From assembly GCA_951812715.1 (NCBI GenBank), contig OX638323.1, positions 62,001-126,000 of the forward strand: 64,000 bases of DNA, read 5' to 3'. Every line of letters begins with the position of its first letter. The stretch's first letter is position 1. Under the pieces are notes generated by a model. That model had not been told where the DNA came from and made no database searches. It saw only the letters and a list, made by a program, of their open reading frames with translations. Below, piece by piece: positions 53,250 through 61,703 of this stretch. A program made the translations under genes and the position numbers. This stretch comes from an uncultured Pseudohongiella sp. GTDB taxonomy: Bacteria; Pseudomonadota; Gammaproteobacteria; Pseudomonadales; Pseudohongiellaceae.

Positions 53250-54458
53250 GGGACACCCACCTAAATATTCCCCCCAATCTGGCATTTTTTCGAATCCTGA
53301 CTATACCTACCTGCAAGAAATCCATTGACTCGCAGGCAGAGGATGACCCGACCCCGCTCACAGATCATTTCGCTGGCGGACACATCGTTCTACCATTGCG
53401 TTTCCCGCTGCGTGCGGCGGGCCTTCCTTTGTGGCGAAGACCGGTATTCCGGCCAGAATTTCGACCACCGCAAGCCCTGGCTGGTGGACCGTCTGGCATT
53501 GCTTGGCGAGGTCTTTGCCATTGATTTAGCCGCTTACGCGATCATGAGCAATCACTACCACGTGGTCCTGCACGTGGATGCCGCTCGCAGCCGCCATTGG
53601 AGCCGCGATGACGTCATCCGCCGCTGGTTGCGTCTGTACAAGGGCGACCCGCTGGTGCATTGCTATCTCCGCGGGGAGTTGCGGTCCGAGGCGAAATACC
53701 GGCAACTGGACCGTATTGTCGAGACCTGGCGCGAACGGCTGACCAGCATCAGTTGGTTCATGCGCTGTCTGAATGAGTACATGGCTCGGAGGGCCAACAA
53801 GGAAGATGACTGTACGGGCAGGTTCTGGGAAGGGCGCTTCAAGTCCCAGGCGCTGTTGGATAAGGCGGCGTTGCTGTCATGCATGGCTTATGTTGATTTG
53901 AATCCGGTGCGGGCCGGGATCAGCGAAACGCTTGGCGAATCCGAATTTACTTCCATCCAGGCGCGCATTCGCGGAGCGGTGCCGGAAAACAACGATTCGA
54001 CGGAATGCCCGTTTCCCGGACTAATGCCTTTCCAGGCCGGACCCGAGCGCGATGGGGAGTCGGCCTTTTTGCCGATTGATATGCGCAACTACATTGCACT
54101 GGTGGATTGGACGGGACGGATTGCCCGTGCGGACAAGAAGGGATTGATTCCGAAAGAGGTTCCGTCCGCCTTGTCTGATCTGAATCTGAACCAGGCGCAA
54201 TGGTGCACGCTGGCGCTGGAGATTCAAAAGGAATCGATCACGATGTTCAACGGCCTGGACAAACTGGCGTCCAGGGAAAGGAGCCGGACCAAAAAAGCCG
54301 CATAATCCGGGGCGGCCTCAATTACATGTCTGAATGGGCAGCATTGCCCGTGCCTGCGAATTGGTTTCGCTGCCCAACGATTCTGAATCTGCCCCAATAT
54401 TTTTTCAATTGGCCCCAAGTTGACTGGGTTCATGATAATGTTGGCCGATGGGTGTCCC
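53250..54458 (+). mobile_element. RAYT/IS200-like element, full copy 3
   Basis: About 1.2 kb from GGGACACCCACC (53250-53261) to GATGGGTGTCCC (ending 54458). Apart from scattered substitutions it matches copy 1 throughout. It interrupts a second copy of the coiled-coil gene (N-terminal codons remain at 54468-54519). Confidence 0.85.
53343..54305 (+). CDS. REP-associated tyrosine transposase-like protein, copy 3
   Basis: Identical to copy 1 except for three residues (LLDKAALL for LLDEAALL, RGAVPEN for RGAAPEN, LASRERS for LAARERS). The HUH site SNHYHVVLHV, the expected catalytic Tyr in NEYMARR and the tail YVDLNPVRAGI are intact. The near identity means the two insertions are recent or homogenised. 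Start as for copy 1. Confidence 0.88.
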   Translation: MTRPRSQIISLADTSFYHCVSRCVRRAFLCGEDRYSGQNFDHRKPWLVDRLALLGEVFAIDLAAYAIMSNHYHVVLHVDAARSRHWSRDDVIRRWLRLYKGDPLVHCYLRGELRSEAKYRQLDRIVETWRERLTSISWFMRCLNEYMARRANKEDDCTGRFWEGRFKSQALLDKAALLSCMAYVDLNPVRAGISETLGESEFTSIQARIRGAVPENNDSTECPFPGLMPFQAGPERDGESAFLPIDMRNYIALVDWTGRIARADKKGLIPKEVPSALSDLNLNQAQWCTLALEIQKESITMFNGLDKLASRERSRTKKAA

Positions 54459-54467
54459 AGAACTGCG

Positions 54468-54519
54468 TGTCGGATACTTCCATTTGGTGGGTTGCGGTGA
54501 GTATATCCTGCGCCCCCAT
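54468..54519 (-). pseudogene. N-terminal fragment of a second coiled-coil gene
   Basis: Encodes MGAQDILTATHQMEVSDT, matching the start MEAQDILTATHKLEGSGM of the gene at 54918-55379, and the upstream region to about 54600 also matches. The coding part is cut off by the right end of element copy 3. Confidence 0.8.
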
Positions 54520-54610
54520 GAGAACTGTAAGTTTTCGATGAAATTAATGTGATCGGCGACAATTTCCTGTCGCCATATCCTGCAACCTTGAGCGTAGAGG
54601 AGGAATCTCC

Positions 54611-54878
54611 GGAATGCGTAATTTCAGGAGAATGCTTCGGAGATCAAGCGCTTCCAGGGAGATTCCGCGACTGCGCGCGGAATGACACGGGAGGGTAAAT
54701 TCGGGACACCCATGCCGGGAAGTGATGGGTGTCCCTTGCTTACGGGAATGCGTAATTTCAGGAGAATGCTTCGGAGATCAAGCGCTTCCAGGGAGATTCC
54801 GCGACTGCGCGCGGAATGACACGGGAGGGTAAATTCGGGACACCCATGCCGGGAAGTGATGGGTGTCCCTTGCGTACT
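54611..54878. repeat. 134-bp tandem duplication with element-end palindromes
   Basis: Two identical 134-base units (54611-54744 and 54745-54878). Each holds one copy of the dispersed palindrome (GAGATTCCGCGACTGCGCGC, 54659-54686 and 54793-54820) and a perfect 11-bp hairpin GGGACACCCAT ... ATGGGTGTCCC (54703-54735 and 54837-54869) whose arms equal the RAYT-like element ends. After 54878 short GCGTAC repeats follow to about 54910. No gene lies between 54520 and 54917. Confidence 0.85.
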
Positions 54879-54917
54879 TGCGTACGCCTTGCGTACGTGC
54901 CTTGCGTACGTGTGAAA

Positions 54918-55379
54918 TCAAAAATACATATTGCTGGCGGCAGCGACCAGTATCGATCCGATTAAACCGCTGAAGAGGACCGAGAGCCTGAACTTTGCGG
55001 ACTCAATAACTGTCCTGACGTTCGCAATTTCCGTCTTGATGTTTGCTAGATCAGTCTTGGTCGCCATCAGCTCTTTCAACGACTCCAGGTCGGCCTTGGT
55101 CGCCATTTGTTCCCTTATTTCGGCTACATCGGTCCTGGTGGCCTCAAGGTCTTTCCTGGTGGCCTCAAGGTCCTTGCGGGTGCCCTCCAGATCCTTGCGG
55201 GTGCCCTCCAGATCCTTGCGGGTGCCCTCCAGATCCTTGCGGGTGCCCTCCAGATCCTTGCGGGTGGCCAATGGGGCCAATGCCGCGATGATGGTCTCCG
55301 CGATGGCTTCGGACTGGGAACGGGTCATGCCGGATCCTTCCAGTTTGTGCGTCGCGGTCAGTATATCCTGCGCCTCCAT
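54918..55379 (-). CDS. DUF1640/CCDC90-like coiled-coil protein with membrane anchor
   Basis: About 153 residues from ATG 55379: an N-terminal helical part (MEAQDILTATHKLEGSGMTR, QSEAIAETIIAALAP), seven near-perfect 7-residue repeats of the type GTRKDLE, more coiled coil (IREQMATKADLESLKELMAT) and a C-terminal membrane helix (FSGLIGSILVAAASNMYF). This is the layout of bacterial DUF1640 proteins, whose role is unknown. The frame is open to 55463, but the duplicate fragment at 54468-54519 conserves this start. Confidence 0.75.
   Translation of the reverse strand: MEAQDILTATHKLEGSGMTRSQSEAIAETIIAALAPLATRKDLEGTRKDLEGTRKDLEGTRKDLEGTRKDLEATRKDLEATRTDVAEIREQMATKADLESLKELMATKTDLANIKTEIANVRTVIESAKFRLSVLFSGLIGSILVAAASNMYF
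55130..55276. repeat. 21-bp minisatellite in the coiled-coil gene
   Basis: Seven tandem 21-base units (reading on the plus strand TCCTTGCGGGTGCCCTCCAG plus one base), the central four almost identical. Each unit codes one coiled-coil heptad, so unit gain or loss preserves the frame. Confidence 0.85.
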
Positions 55380-55542
55380 GGTAACTCCAAGTTTTCGATG
55401 AAATTGATGTGATCGGCGACAATTGCAAGTCGCCTTATCCTGCAATCGAAAGCGCAGACCCAAAAGCGCCGGTCTACGTAATTTCGGTAGAACTCGGTCG
55501 AGATGCGCAACTGGAAATGCGGTATTGCGCTATGCTTGGCGC

Positions 55543-56238
55543 ATGTGCGGGCGCATTGTGCAATCGATTAGCTGGCGGGAGCTGCATGAACTTGCGGGCT
55601 TGATTGGCGCCCCCGTGGAATTGGCGCCGCGTTACAATCTATCGCCGGGGCAGGACGCGGCGGTCATTCGGGCCGGGGACGATGGCCGCCGGCTGGACGC
55701 GCTGCTTTGGGGGCTTATCCCGTCGTGGGCGAAGGACCCCGCAATCGCCAACAAGCTGGTCAACGCCCGCGTCGAGACCGCGGCGGAAAAACCTTCGTTC
55801 CGGAGTTCCTGGCGTTCCCGCCGCTGCCTGGTTCCTGCCAGCGGTTACTATGAATGGACCAGCGCGGGGAAAATCCGCCAGCCCTGGCTGTTCCGGCGCA
55901 AGGACGAGGCGCCGCTGTTCTTGGCGGGGTTGTGGGAAAGCTGGCGCGTCACCGAGCAGGCCTCGCTTCAGGGGCGATTCGCCGGGCTCGAGGCCGGTGA
56001 AAGGATCGAAACTTTCACTATCGTCACCACCCAGGCGAACGAGGACGTGAAAGAGATTTACCATCGAATGCCGGTATTGTTACGCCCCGATCAGTTCGAT
56101 GCCTGGCTGACGGGCGCTTCCGGCGCGCCAGCCGCCGCGCAATCCGGCCAATTGACCATGCAACCCGTCAGCACCCGGGTAAACAATCCGCGCAACGACG
56201 ACCCGGACTGCCTGCTGCCCGAAACTACATTGTTGTAA
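55543..56238 (+). CDS. yedK: SRAP domain protein (YedK/HMCES-like)
   Basis: Forms a stable DNA-protein crosslink at abasic sites through its Cys2. From ATG 55543 the protein starts MCGRIVQSISW, which places the catalytic Cys correctly, and continues with RYNLSPGQDAAV (catalytic Asn), LLWGLIPSWAKDPAIANKLVNAR, ASGYYEWTS (catalytic Glu) and IYHRMPVLL (catalytic His). About 231 residues. The frame is open upstream, but Cys must follow the initiator Met. It stands alone on the plus strand. Confidence 0.93.
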   Translation: MCGRIVQSISWRELHELAGLIGAPVELAPRYNLSPGQDAAVIRAGDDGRRLDALLWGLIPSWAKDPAIANKLVNARVETAAEKPSFRSSWRSRRCLVPASGYYEWTSAGKIRQPWLFRRKDEAPLFLAGLWESWRVTEQASLQGRFAGLEAGERIETFTIVTTQANEDVKEIYHRMPVLLRPDQFDAWLTGASGAPAAAQSGQLTMQPVSTRVNNPRNDDPDCLLPETTLL

Positions 56239-56513
56239 CTGCAGGGGCGGGCGGTCGCGCTCGCCCACGGTCCCAAGGACCAGTATGCCTACGGCCCGTC
56301 CACCGCCACCTTCGGCGCCCGAGGCCTCGAGCGCCGAAGGCTGGACCCTCCCGTGGGTCCGGATGTGGGATTCGATCTAACAGACTGTTAACAGACGAGG
56401 CACGCCTCTCCCGCGGATTGCCCCGATACTTCGCAACATCCACTGTTACGGGCAATTGTAAATTTTCCATTCCTGGCAACTGAAAACTGCACACATTTGC
56501 CAGATCGATCGAG
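56239..56513. other. Intergenic stretch with 10-bp hairpin
   Basis: Contains CCTTCGGCGC (56309-56318) and its perfect complement GCGCCGAAGG (56331-56340). No T-tract follows, so a simple terminator is not supported. Nothing else recognised. Confidence 0.45.
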
Positions 56514-56700
56514 ATGCGATGCGCTCCTCACGGCTGCCGGCAGTTAAGACCCTGGCCGCCGAGTCCGGACGGCGCGTGTATTACGGCACGCTCAACGACC
56601 TGGTCAGTTCGCTCAAGGAAGCGCAGACTTCCGCTAATCTGGCGCATCCCCGGGCGTTCCTCGTCCGCCTGGCCGCGGCGTCCTCCGCCGAAACCGGGGC
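56514..56700 (+). pseudogene. Possible IstB-like (IS21) fragment
   Basis: The plus strand encodes VKTLAAESGRRVYYGTLNDLV then SSLKEAQTSANLAHPRAFLV, reminiscent of the ATPase subunit of IS21 elements around the segment after Walker A. No Walker motifs or ends are present. This is a weak match. The remainder to 56828 is non-coding. Confidence 0.35.
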
Positions 56701-56828
56701 AAGGGCCGCCAGGGCGCCAGGGCGCCCTGGCTGTGTCCGGTGGTCAGCCGGGAACTCGCCGGGCGGTTTCGAGCGGGTCCTGAAACACCAGACCGCCGCC
56801 ACTCGCCAAACGGCGCCGGCGATGACTC

Positions 56829-58967
56829 CTAGAAGCGCATGCGCAGTCCTGCTTCGATCGTGCGTCCCGGCATGGGCGCCAGATCCTTGACAACGGACGT
56901 GTGCAGCCGCTGCTCACTGTCGGTGAGGTTGCGCCCGGCAAGAAACAGGTCGACCACCATGTCGCCCGGGCGAAAACGCCACGCGACGCGGGCGCGCAGG
57001 TTGTTGTAGGAGTCCGACGGCAGCTCGAAATCGGCGACATCGTCCTGCCCGGAAACGCGCACGTAATCCACATTGGCCCGTAGGCGGTCGCCCGTGAACT
57101 CGAGTGAAACTCCGCTCCTCTCGGGCGGAATCAGTGGCAGGTTGTCGTTGCCGAAGACGTCGAGTTCTGGTGACACCATGTCAAAGAAAGCCCCGATTTC
57201 GAGATGTCCGGCGCCCCACTCGGCGACGGTCACGCGGCCTTCCACTTCGAAACCGGCAAACGTCGCGTCGGCCTGGGAGTACCGGCGCACGGCGAAGCCG
57301 TCCTGCTCCTCACCTGTCGCAGCCTGGTAGATAAAGTCCGCGAAATTCGTGTTGTAGAAGGTTCCCCGTAGAGACCATCCATCACCGCCGCCGGTGAGCG
57401 TCGCCGCCAGGTTGCGGGCCCGCTCCGGGTTGAGTTCGGGATTCCCGATCTCGAAGACGCCCGTGCCGGGGTGCGGGCTGTCGGAGAAAAGTTCCTCCCC
57501 CACCGGGGCGCGTGACGAGTAGTCTGCCAACAACGTGCCCTGCCAACCCTCGCCGAGCGGCACGATGAGGCCGAGCGAAGCACTGGCGCCGTTGAAGTCG
57601 CGGCTCGAACCGTGTGCGGGGGTGTGCTCAACCGAGTCGTAACGCAGGCCCGCCTCGAGACCGAGTTCGCCCAGAGAGCGCTCGCCGACCCAGAAAACCC
57701 CGGCGGACGACGTGTCGACGGGGGGCGTGAAGGCTTCTTCGCCGACCACGGAGAACTCACGGTCGCCGAGTTGGAGGCCGAGGGCGCCGCGCCAGCCGCC
57801 TACCGGAGCGTGCGTCAGTTCCGCGCGCGCTTCCCACGCCTTGTTCGCGAATGCCGTTCCCGCTTCGCCGGCTTCGTTCTCCACATGTTCGTAGTCGTTG
57901 ATGCCGAGCCGGAGGTTGAGGTTCTCGAAGCCGCCGAACGGATCGGCTATACCGGACTCCACGTCTATGCGCGTTTGCCCGAGGTCGACGACGGGAGTGC
58001 CCTCGCCGTCCCCGTGACCTTCCTCTTCTTCGTGTTCGTCGTCGTGGTCCTCGTGCTCGTCGTCGTGCCCGTGGGCATGGCTGTGGCCGGGGATGCCGTA
58101 CTCGGAGTCGAAGCGGCTGACGGCAAAGCCGACGAAACCGCGGTCACCGACGAAAGAGAAACCGGCGGAACCGCCGCGGACCTCGAGACCGCTGCCGGGC
58201 AAATGTCCCCGGACTTCATGCTCCTCGTGACCTTCCTCTTCTTCGTGGTGTTCCGCCTCGTCGCCATGGTCGTGCTCGTCGTGGTGCTCCTCCTCTTCCT
58301 CCAGGGCGCGCAAGGCCGCGGACTCGGCGAACCCGGGGATGTTGTAATCGTCCGCCTCGCGGGCGAAGGCGTCGACGTGCCACGCAACGTTGCCCCCGCC
58401 GCCATCGAGCCGCAAGGTCCCGTTCCTGCCGCCGCCGTTGTCGGAGCCGCGCAGGTCGAAGGCGCCCTGGATGCGCTCCGGCACTTCGTACGGGATGCGT
58501 CCGGTGTGGACATCGACCACGCCGCCGATGGCGCCGGAACCGTAGAGCAGGGTCGCCGGCCCCTTCAGGATTTCCACGCGCTCGGCGATGAAGGGGTCAA
58601 CCGTGACGGCGTGGTCGCCGCTGCTGACGGAAACGTCAAGCGTGTCGATCTGGTCCTCCATGATGCGCACGCGCGCACCGCCAAGGCCGTGGATGACGGG
58701 TCGCCCCGCGCCCGCGCCGTATGAACTGTTGTGGATGCCCGGCTCGTTGCCCACGGTGGCGCCAATGTTGTCCACCGCCTTGCGTTCCAGTTCGTCGGCT
58801 TCCAGCACGTCGCTGGCCTGCGCCAGTCCCTCGCCTCCGAGTGGGTGTGCCAGGATGATGATCTCTTCTATTTCCGACGATCGTTCCTCGTCGGGCGCCT
58901 CTGCGGCAAAAGCGGCCACACCGAGGCAAGTTGCTACGGCCGCAAAAAGTGGTTGCATGTAATTCAT
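56829..58967 (-). CDS. TonB-dependent outer membrane receptor with His-rich loops (ZnuD-like)
   Basis: A 712-residue receptor. Signal peptide LFAAVATCLGVAAFAAEAP; plug domain with GNEPGIHNSSYGAGAGRPVIHGLGG and VEILKGPATLLYGSGAIGGVVDV; beta-barrel ending GRTIEAGLRMRF with the C-terminal Phe. Two loops at about residues 219-247 and 294-322 are dense in His, Asp and Glu (HHDEHDHGDEAEHHEEEEGH; HSHAHGHDDEHEDHDDEHE), as in zinc receptors such as ZnuD. A Zur-like gene and other metal proteins follow, supporting zinc uptake. ATG 58967 with GGAGA upstream is chosen; the frame remains open to 59231. Confidence 0.88.
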   Translation of the reverse strand: MNYMQPLFAAVATCLGVAAFAAEAPDEERSSEIEEIIILAHPLGGEGLAQASDVLEADELERKAVDNIGATVGNEPGIHNSSYGAGAGRPVIHGLGGARVRIMEDQIDTLDVSVSSGDHAVTVDPFIAERVEILKGPATLLYGSGAIGGVVDVHTGRIPYEVPERIQGAFDLRGSDNGGGRNGTLRLDGGGGNVAWHVDAFAREADDYNIPGFAESAALRALEEEEEHHDEHDHGDEAEHHEEEEGHEEHEVRGHLPGSGLEVRGGSAGFSFVGDRGFVGFAVSRFDSEYGIPGHSHAHGHDDEHEDHDDEHEEEEGHGDGEGTPVVDLGQTRIDVESGIADPFGGFENLNLRLGINDYEHVENEAGEAGTAFANKAWEARAELTHAPVGGWRGALGLQLGDREFSVVGEEAFTPPVDTSSAGVFWVGERSLGELGLEAGLRYDSVEHTPAHGSSRDFNGASASLGLIVPLGEGWQGTLLADYSSRAPVGEELFSDSPHPGTGVFEIGNPELNPERARNLAATLTGGGDGWSLRGTFYNTNFADFIYQAATGEEQDGFAVRRYSQADATFAGFEVEGRVTVAEWGAGHLEIGAFFDMVSPELDVFGNDNLPLIPPERSGVSLEFTGDRLRANVDYVRVSGQDDVADFELPSDSYNNLRARVAWRFRPGDMVVDLFLAGRNLTDSEQRLHTSVVKDLAPMPGRTIEAGLRMRF

Positions 58968-59040
58968 GGTGCATCTCCAAAATAATTCCGAACAGACGCG
59001 CGACGCCCAAGGACAGTCACGCACTTGATTTACGTTGCGG

Positions 59041-59349
59041 TCAGGAGACGGAGATGGGAGGGGCGCGGGGGCAGCCGATTGCGTACGGACGGGGAGCAGT
59101 GATGGCCGAGAACACCGGCGCGCTGTTGGACCGGCGCCATTCGGACAACCGGGCGTCAACGCATTCGACGTCCAGCATGTGTTCCGTTTCGGAAATCGCA
59201 CAGAGCGTGCAAACCTCCTCTTCATGTTCATCGAGGTGCAGGTGAATGTTGGCGATCGATTGCCCGACGCAAAGCATCAACGCGACAAGCAATGCCCACT
59301 GTTGCAGCAGGCGATGAGATCTCAGTGATGCGTTCGTCATGCGTTCCAT
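59041..59349 (-). CDS. Small exported His/Cys protein, DUF2946-like
   Basis: About 102 residues. A membrane/signal segment (QQWALLVALMLCVGQSIANI) is followed by HLHLDEHEEEVCTLCAISET, a His-rich and CxxC-bearing stretch suited to metal binding, and a basic/proline-rich tail (PRPYAIGCPRAPP). Starts ATG 59349 and 59340 are both possible. It lies just upstream of the TonB receptor on the same strand and is probably in the same zinc-responsive unit. Confidence 0.65.
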   Translation of the reverse strand: MERMTNASLRSHRLLQQWALLVALMLCVGQSIANIHLHLDEHEEEVCTLCAISETEHMLDVECVDARLSEWRRSNSAPVFSAITAPRPYAIGCPRAPPISVS

Positions 59350-59526
59350 ATTGCATAGGCCGATGATGTGGCCGACGTGTCCGGTGAAGGAATCCTGTGG
59401 TGGCGAGTTGCCAGACCGGGGGCGACTGTCATCGATACGATCAGCGATGTCATACTCAACGTTCCGGTTTTCCATTGGATGTGGTTACGGAAAACAAGCG
59501 CAAAGCGCCGTTGCAATCATTCAAGT

Positions 59527-59545
59527 AGTACGTTATAACATATCT
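59527..59545. promoter_or_regulatory. Candidate Zur operator
   Basis: GTTATAAC (59532-59539) is a perfect palindrome within TACGTTATAACATA, similar to the core of Zur boxes in proteobacteria. It lies between the divergent His/Cys protein and the 59567/merC genes, close to a Zur-like gene. Confidence 0.45.
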
Positions 59546-59566
59546 TTTCTTCGGAGGGAACGGAAC

Positions 59567-59710
59567 ATGGCACTGGAATCGAAGCAGCCGGTCCATTCGG
59601 TCATTGATGATGTCGAACGTCCAGGGGCTCGGCACGGAACGCTACACGCCATTCGATCGTTCTTGCATAGCCTCCAAGGGCTGCCGAACATTTCTCATGG
59701 ACCGGTTTAA
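59567..59710 (+). CDS. 47-residue ORF overlapping merC
   Basis: MALESKQPVHSVIDDVERPG at the start and LHSLQGLPNISHGPV at the end. GGAGGG (59553-59558) at eight bases gives it one of the clearest ribosome sites in the region, while the merC-like start at 59697 has none, so this ORF may deliver ribosomes to merC by coupling. It may instead be the decayed N-terminus of another metal gene. Not recognised. Confidence 0.5.
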   Translation: MALESKQPVHSVIDDVERPGARHGTLHAIRSFLHSLQGLPNISHGPV

Positions 59711-60122
59711 CGCCAAAGGTGTCGGGTGGAATTCGGCGGCGCGCCTGGATCTGTACGCCGTCGGGCTATCGACGCTGTGCGTGCTACACTGTCTGGCCGT
59801 GCCGTTACTCGTAGCGCTGATGCCGGTTGCTGCCCAGCTCTCGGAGAGCGAGCTTGTGCATCGAGCCCTGGTAATCACCGCGGTTCCCGTGAGTCTTCGG
59901 GTGATCTGGAAGACACGGCCGGTGAAGGGCAACAGGCTGTTCGTCAGCGCGGCATTGGTTGGCCTCGGGCTGCTACTATTGGCCGCGTTCGTAGAAACTG
60001 TGTCGCCGTACGAGGAATTGATCACCGTTGCCGGCGCCGTGCTCCTGGGCTCGGCGCACCTTTGGCACTGGATACGAAAATGTCGCGGCGTGGCGCCCAG
60101 GCCCTCGGATCAAAGCCGATGA
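59697..60122 (+). CDS. MerC-like membrane protein
   Basis: About 141 residues from ATG 59697 (MDRFNAKGVGWNSAARLDLY). Four hydrophobic segments and the MerC signature LSTLCVLHCLAVPLLVALMP, including the Cys-x-x-x-His-Cys set in the first helix, are visible. MerC proteins move mercury in mer operons; this homologue next to Zur and a zinc receptor more likely handles zinc or another thiophilic metal. No merA or merR is nearby. Confidence 0.78.
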   Translation: MDRFNAKGVGWNSAARLDLYAVGLSTLCVLHCLAVPLLVALMPVAAQLSESELVHRALVITAVPVSLRVIWKTRPVKGNRLFVSAALVGLGLLLLAAFVETVSPYEELITVAGAVLLGSAHLWHWIRKCRGVAPRPSDQSR

Positions 60123-60175
60123 ACCTTGATAGTCGGCGCCGGATGTGACCAGGGGACTCCCGATGGTGCTTCAAA

Positions 60176-60652
60176 TTGGCTAAACGGTTAGCGAGTGCGG
60201 CGCCGCTCGCCGCGAAATGGCGAAAGCTCGCCGAAGAGCGCTGCGCAGAGAAAGGCGAGCGGCTGACGCCGGCCCGATTGGCGGTCTACGCGGAATTGCT
60301 GACCCGCAACCGGCCGCTTTCCGCCTACGAACTCATCGCGCTGCTGGAGCAGCGGCAAAAACGCAAGATAGCGCCCCTGACCGTCTACCGACACTTGGAC
60401 TTCCTCATGCGAACCGGCCTCGTCCACCGATTGCAATCCGCGCAGACGTACTTGGCGTGCGATCGTCCCGATCATGCTCACGAAAGCCAGTTCCTGCTGT
60501 GTACCTCGTGTGGCCACGTGGACGAGGTCGAGTCGAGAGGGGTCGAGACGTTGCTGTCCCAGATCGCAAACGAGCGCGGGTTCCGGCCAGACAACGCGGT
60601 TGTCGAGGTCAAGGGGTTGTGCGGCAGCTGCGCCTTCGGCGAGCAAGACTGA
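60176..60652 (+). CDS. zur: Fur-family regulator, Zur-like
   Basis: A 158-residue Fur-family protein. The HTH half has LTPARLAVYAELLTRNRPLSAYEL and KIAPLTVYRHLDFLMRTGLVHRLQSA; the metal half has DHAHESQFLLCTSCGHVDEVES and a C-terminal CGSCAF, the two CxxC pairs that hold structural zinc. The context of a His-rich receptor and MerC favours Zur over Fur. The start is TTG 60176; no better codon lies in frame. It follows the merC-like gene by 53 bases. Confidence 0.82.
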   Translation: MAKRLASAAPLAAKWRKLAEERCAEKGERLTPARLAVYAELLTRNRPLSAYELIALLEQRQKRKIAPLTVYRHLDFLMRTGLVHRLQSAQTYLACDRPDHAHESQFLLCTSCGHVDEVESRGVETLLSQIANERGFRPDNAVVEVKGLCGSCAFGEQD

Positions 60653-61272
60653 GCGCGCTCCTCACAGGCGCAGACCGCAAGGGTGCGGACAGCGCGGTGC
60701 TGATGGACAACACCTGGTGGCAGTGGATGTCGCGCGGGACAGCGACACCTGCACGCTCCACCAAGGCGCAACCAGGACCCGCGCCGTCCCAGGAATACCC
60801 GTTTACGCCGCTCTCGCGGTCGAACTGGACATTCCCGTAAGAGTGTCCTGCTGTCACTCGGGTTTATCATCCGGGCGGCGCAAGGCGCGGATGAGGGCGG
60901 CATTGTCCTTTTCTGGCGGCGGTGGTTCTTGTACGCCATCGGGCGCATGCGCCAATTTGCCGGTATCGGAGAGCGGGGCGGAACCGATGTGTGTACTTGC
61001 CGGGACGATGTTGCTCATGTGCGTGTGCTCCGAACGCCTCGTATTGCATGTAAAGCCTCACTTGGTGATCGGTAATATGGCTGTCTGGCATCGTTGTCCG
61101 TCCTTAAGTTGGCGGAACAATGTAGCCAATACTGTCGCGATCACGTAGCGCGGCTTTCGGCCTCGCCGCCCCTCACAAGGCGAGGGGCGGCGGCATTCTA
61201 ATCTTGATTGACGCGCTCTTCTCATCCAGATTGTCGCTGCGCATTCAATAGCAAATTAATGTGCAGGCCAAC
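60653..61272. other. Degenerate stretch with possible IS relic
   Basis: No intact gene. At 61020-61091 the minus strand encodes MPDSHITDHQVRLYMQYE, which resembles the N-terminus of an IS21-type transposase, with the frame decaying after ~20 codons (weak match). A perfect 11-bp hairpin lies at 61164-61192. Confidence 0.35.
61164..61192. terminator. GC-rich 11-bp hairpin
   Basis: CGCCGCCCCTC (61164-61174) pairs with GAGGGGCGGCG (61182-61192) around a 7-base loop. It may end transcription from either side, but the T-tract is poor (GCATTCTAATCTT). Confidence 0.4.
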
Positions 61273-61609
61273 TCATTTTGGCTCTTCCCCGTATCTGTTC
61301 TGCCCTGTATCGCTCGGCATAATCAGCCACCAGAGAACGACAGGTATCCCGATAAGCGAGAGGAGCCACAGTTGGTCCCACCCGCTGCGGCCGATATCAT
61401 GAAGGCGCCTGGCCGTTACCGCAATTTGCGGTATAAAAAATGGGATAAGAATTATCGCTATCTTCCACGGGGCGGGCGCAAATATACAGTCAATTGCTGA
61501 GTTCAGAAGGTAGACTGCAAGGTTGAACAACCAAAACTCTGCCCGTGAGCCGCGGTCGTCAAAGTTGAAGTACTTGGTGATCAGGCACGTTAGCGTCGAT
61601 GAGAGTCAT
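61273..61609 (-). pseudogene. DUF805 membrane protein with N-terminal frameshift
   Basis: The DUF805 body is intact in one frame: KYFNFDDRGSRAEFWLFNL, a first helix, then IAVTARRLHDIGRSGWDQLWLL, IGIPVVLWWLIMPSDTG and NRYGEEP. The natural start MTLIDA (ATG 61609) is in another frame, with the change near 61590-61597; in the body frame a TGA precedes and no good start codon exists before an internal ATG-like position at 61530. It is probably not expressed at full length. Confidence 0.7.
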
Positions 61610-61703
61610 GGTTGCGTTATTGGTCGTAGCGTCATATGGATTCCATGGCATTGACCCGATTTTTTTATGGGCCTGAGCGCAGCAACAAAGGACATTGCTA
61701 TCG

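Noticed and set aside
35118..56000. Integrase-type island with tRNA-Cys direct repeats
   Set aside because: No tyrosine integrase gene and no second copy of the tRNA 3' end were found by eye, so attachment sites are not claimed.
57612..58724. 370-codon plus-strand ORF
   Set aside because: It is antisense to the TonB receptor; its Val/Leu-rich runs are the complement of the His/Glu-rich loop codons.
61273..61530. Intact short DUF805 gene starting at 61530
   Set aside because: The conserved N-terminal DUF805 segment lies upstream of that point in the same frame without a start codon, so the short form is a truncation of a frameshifted gene.
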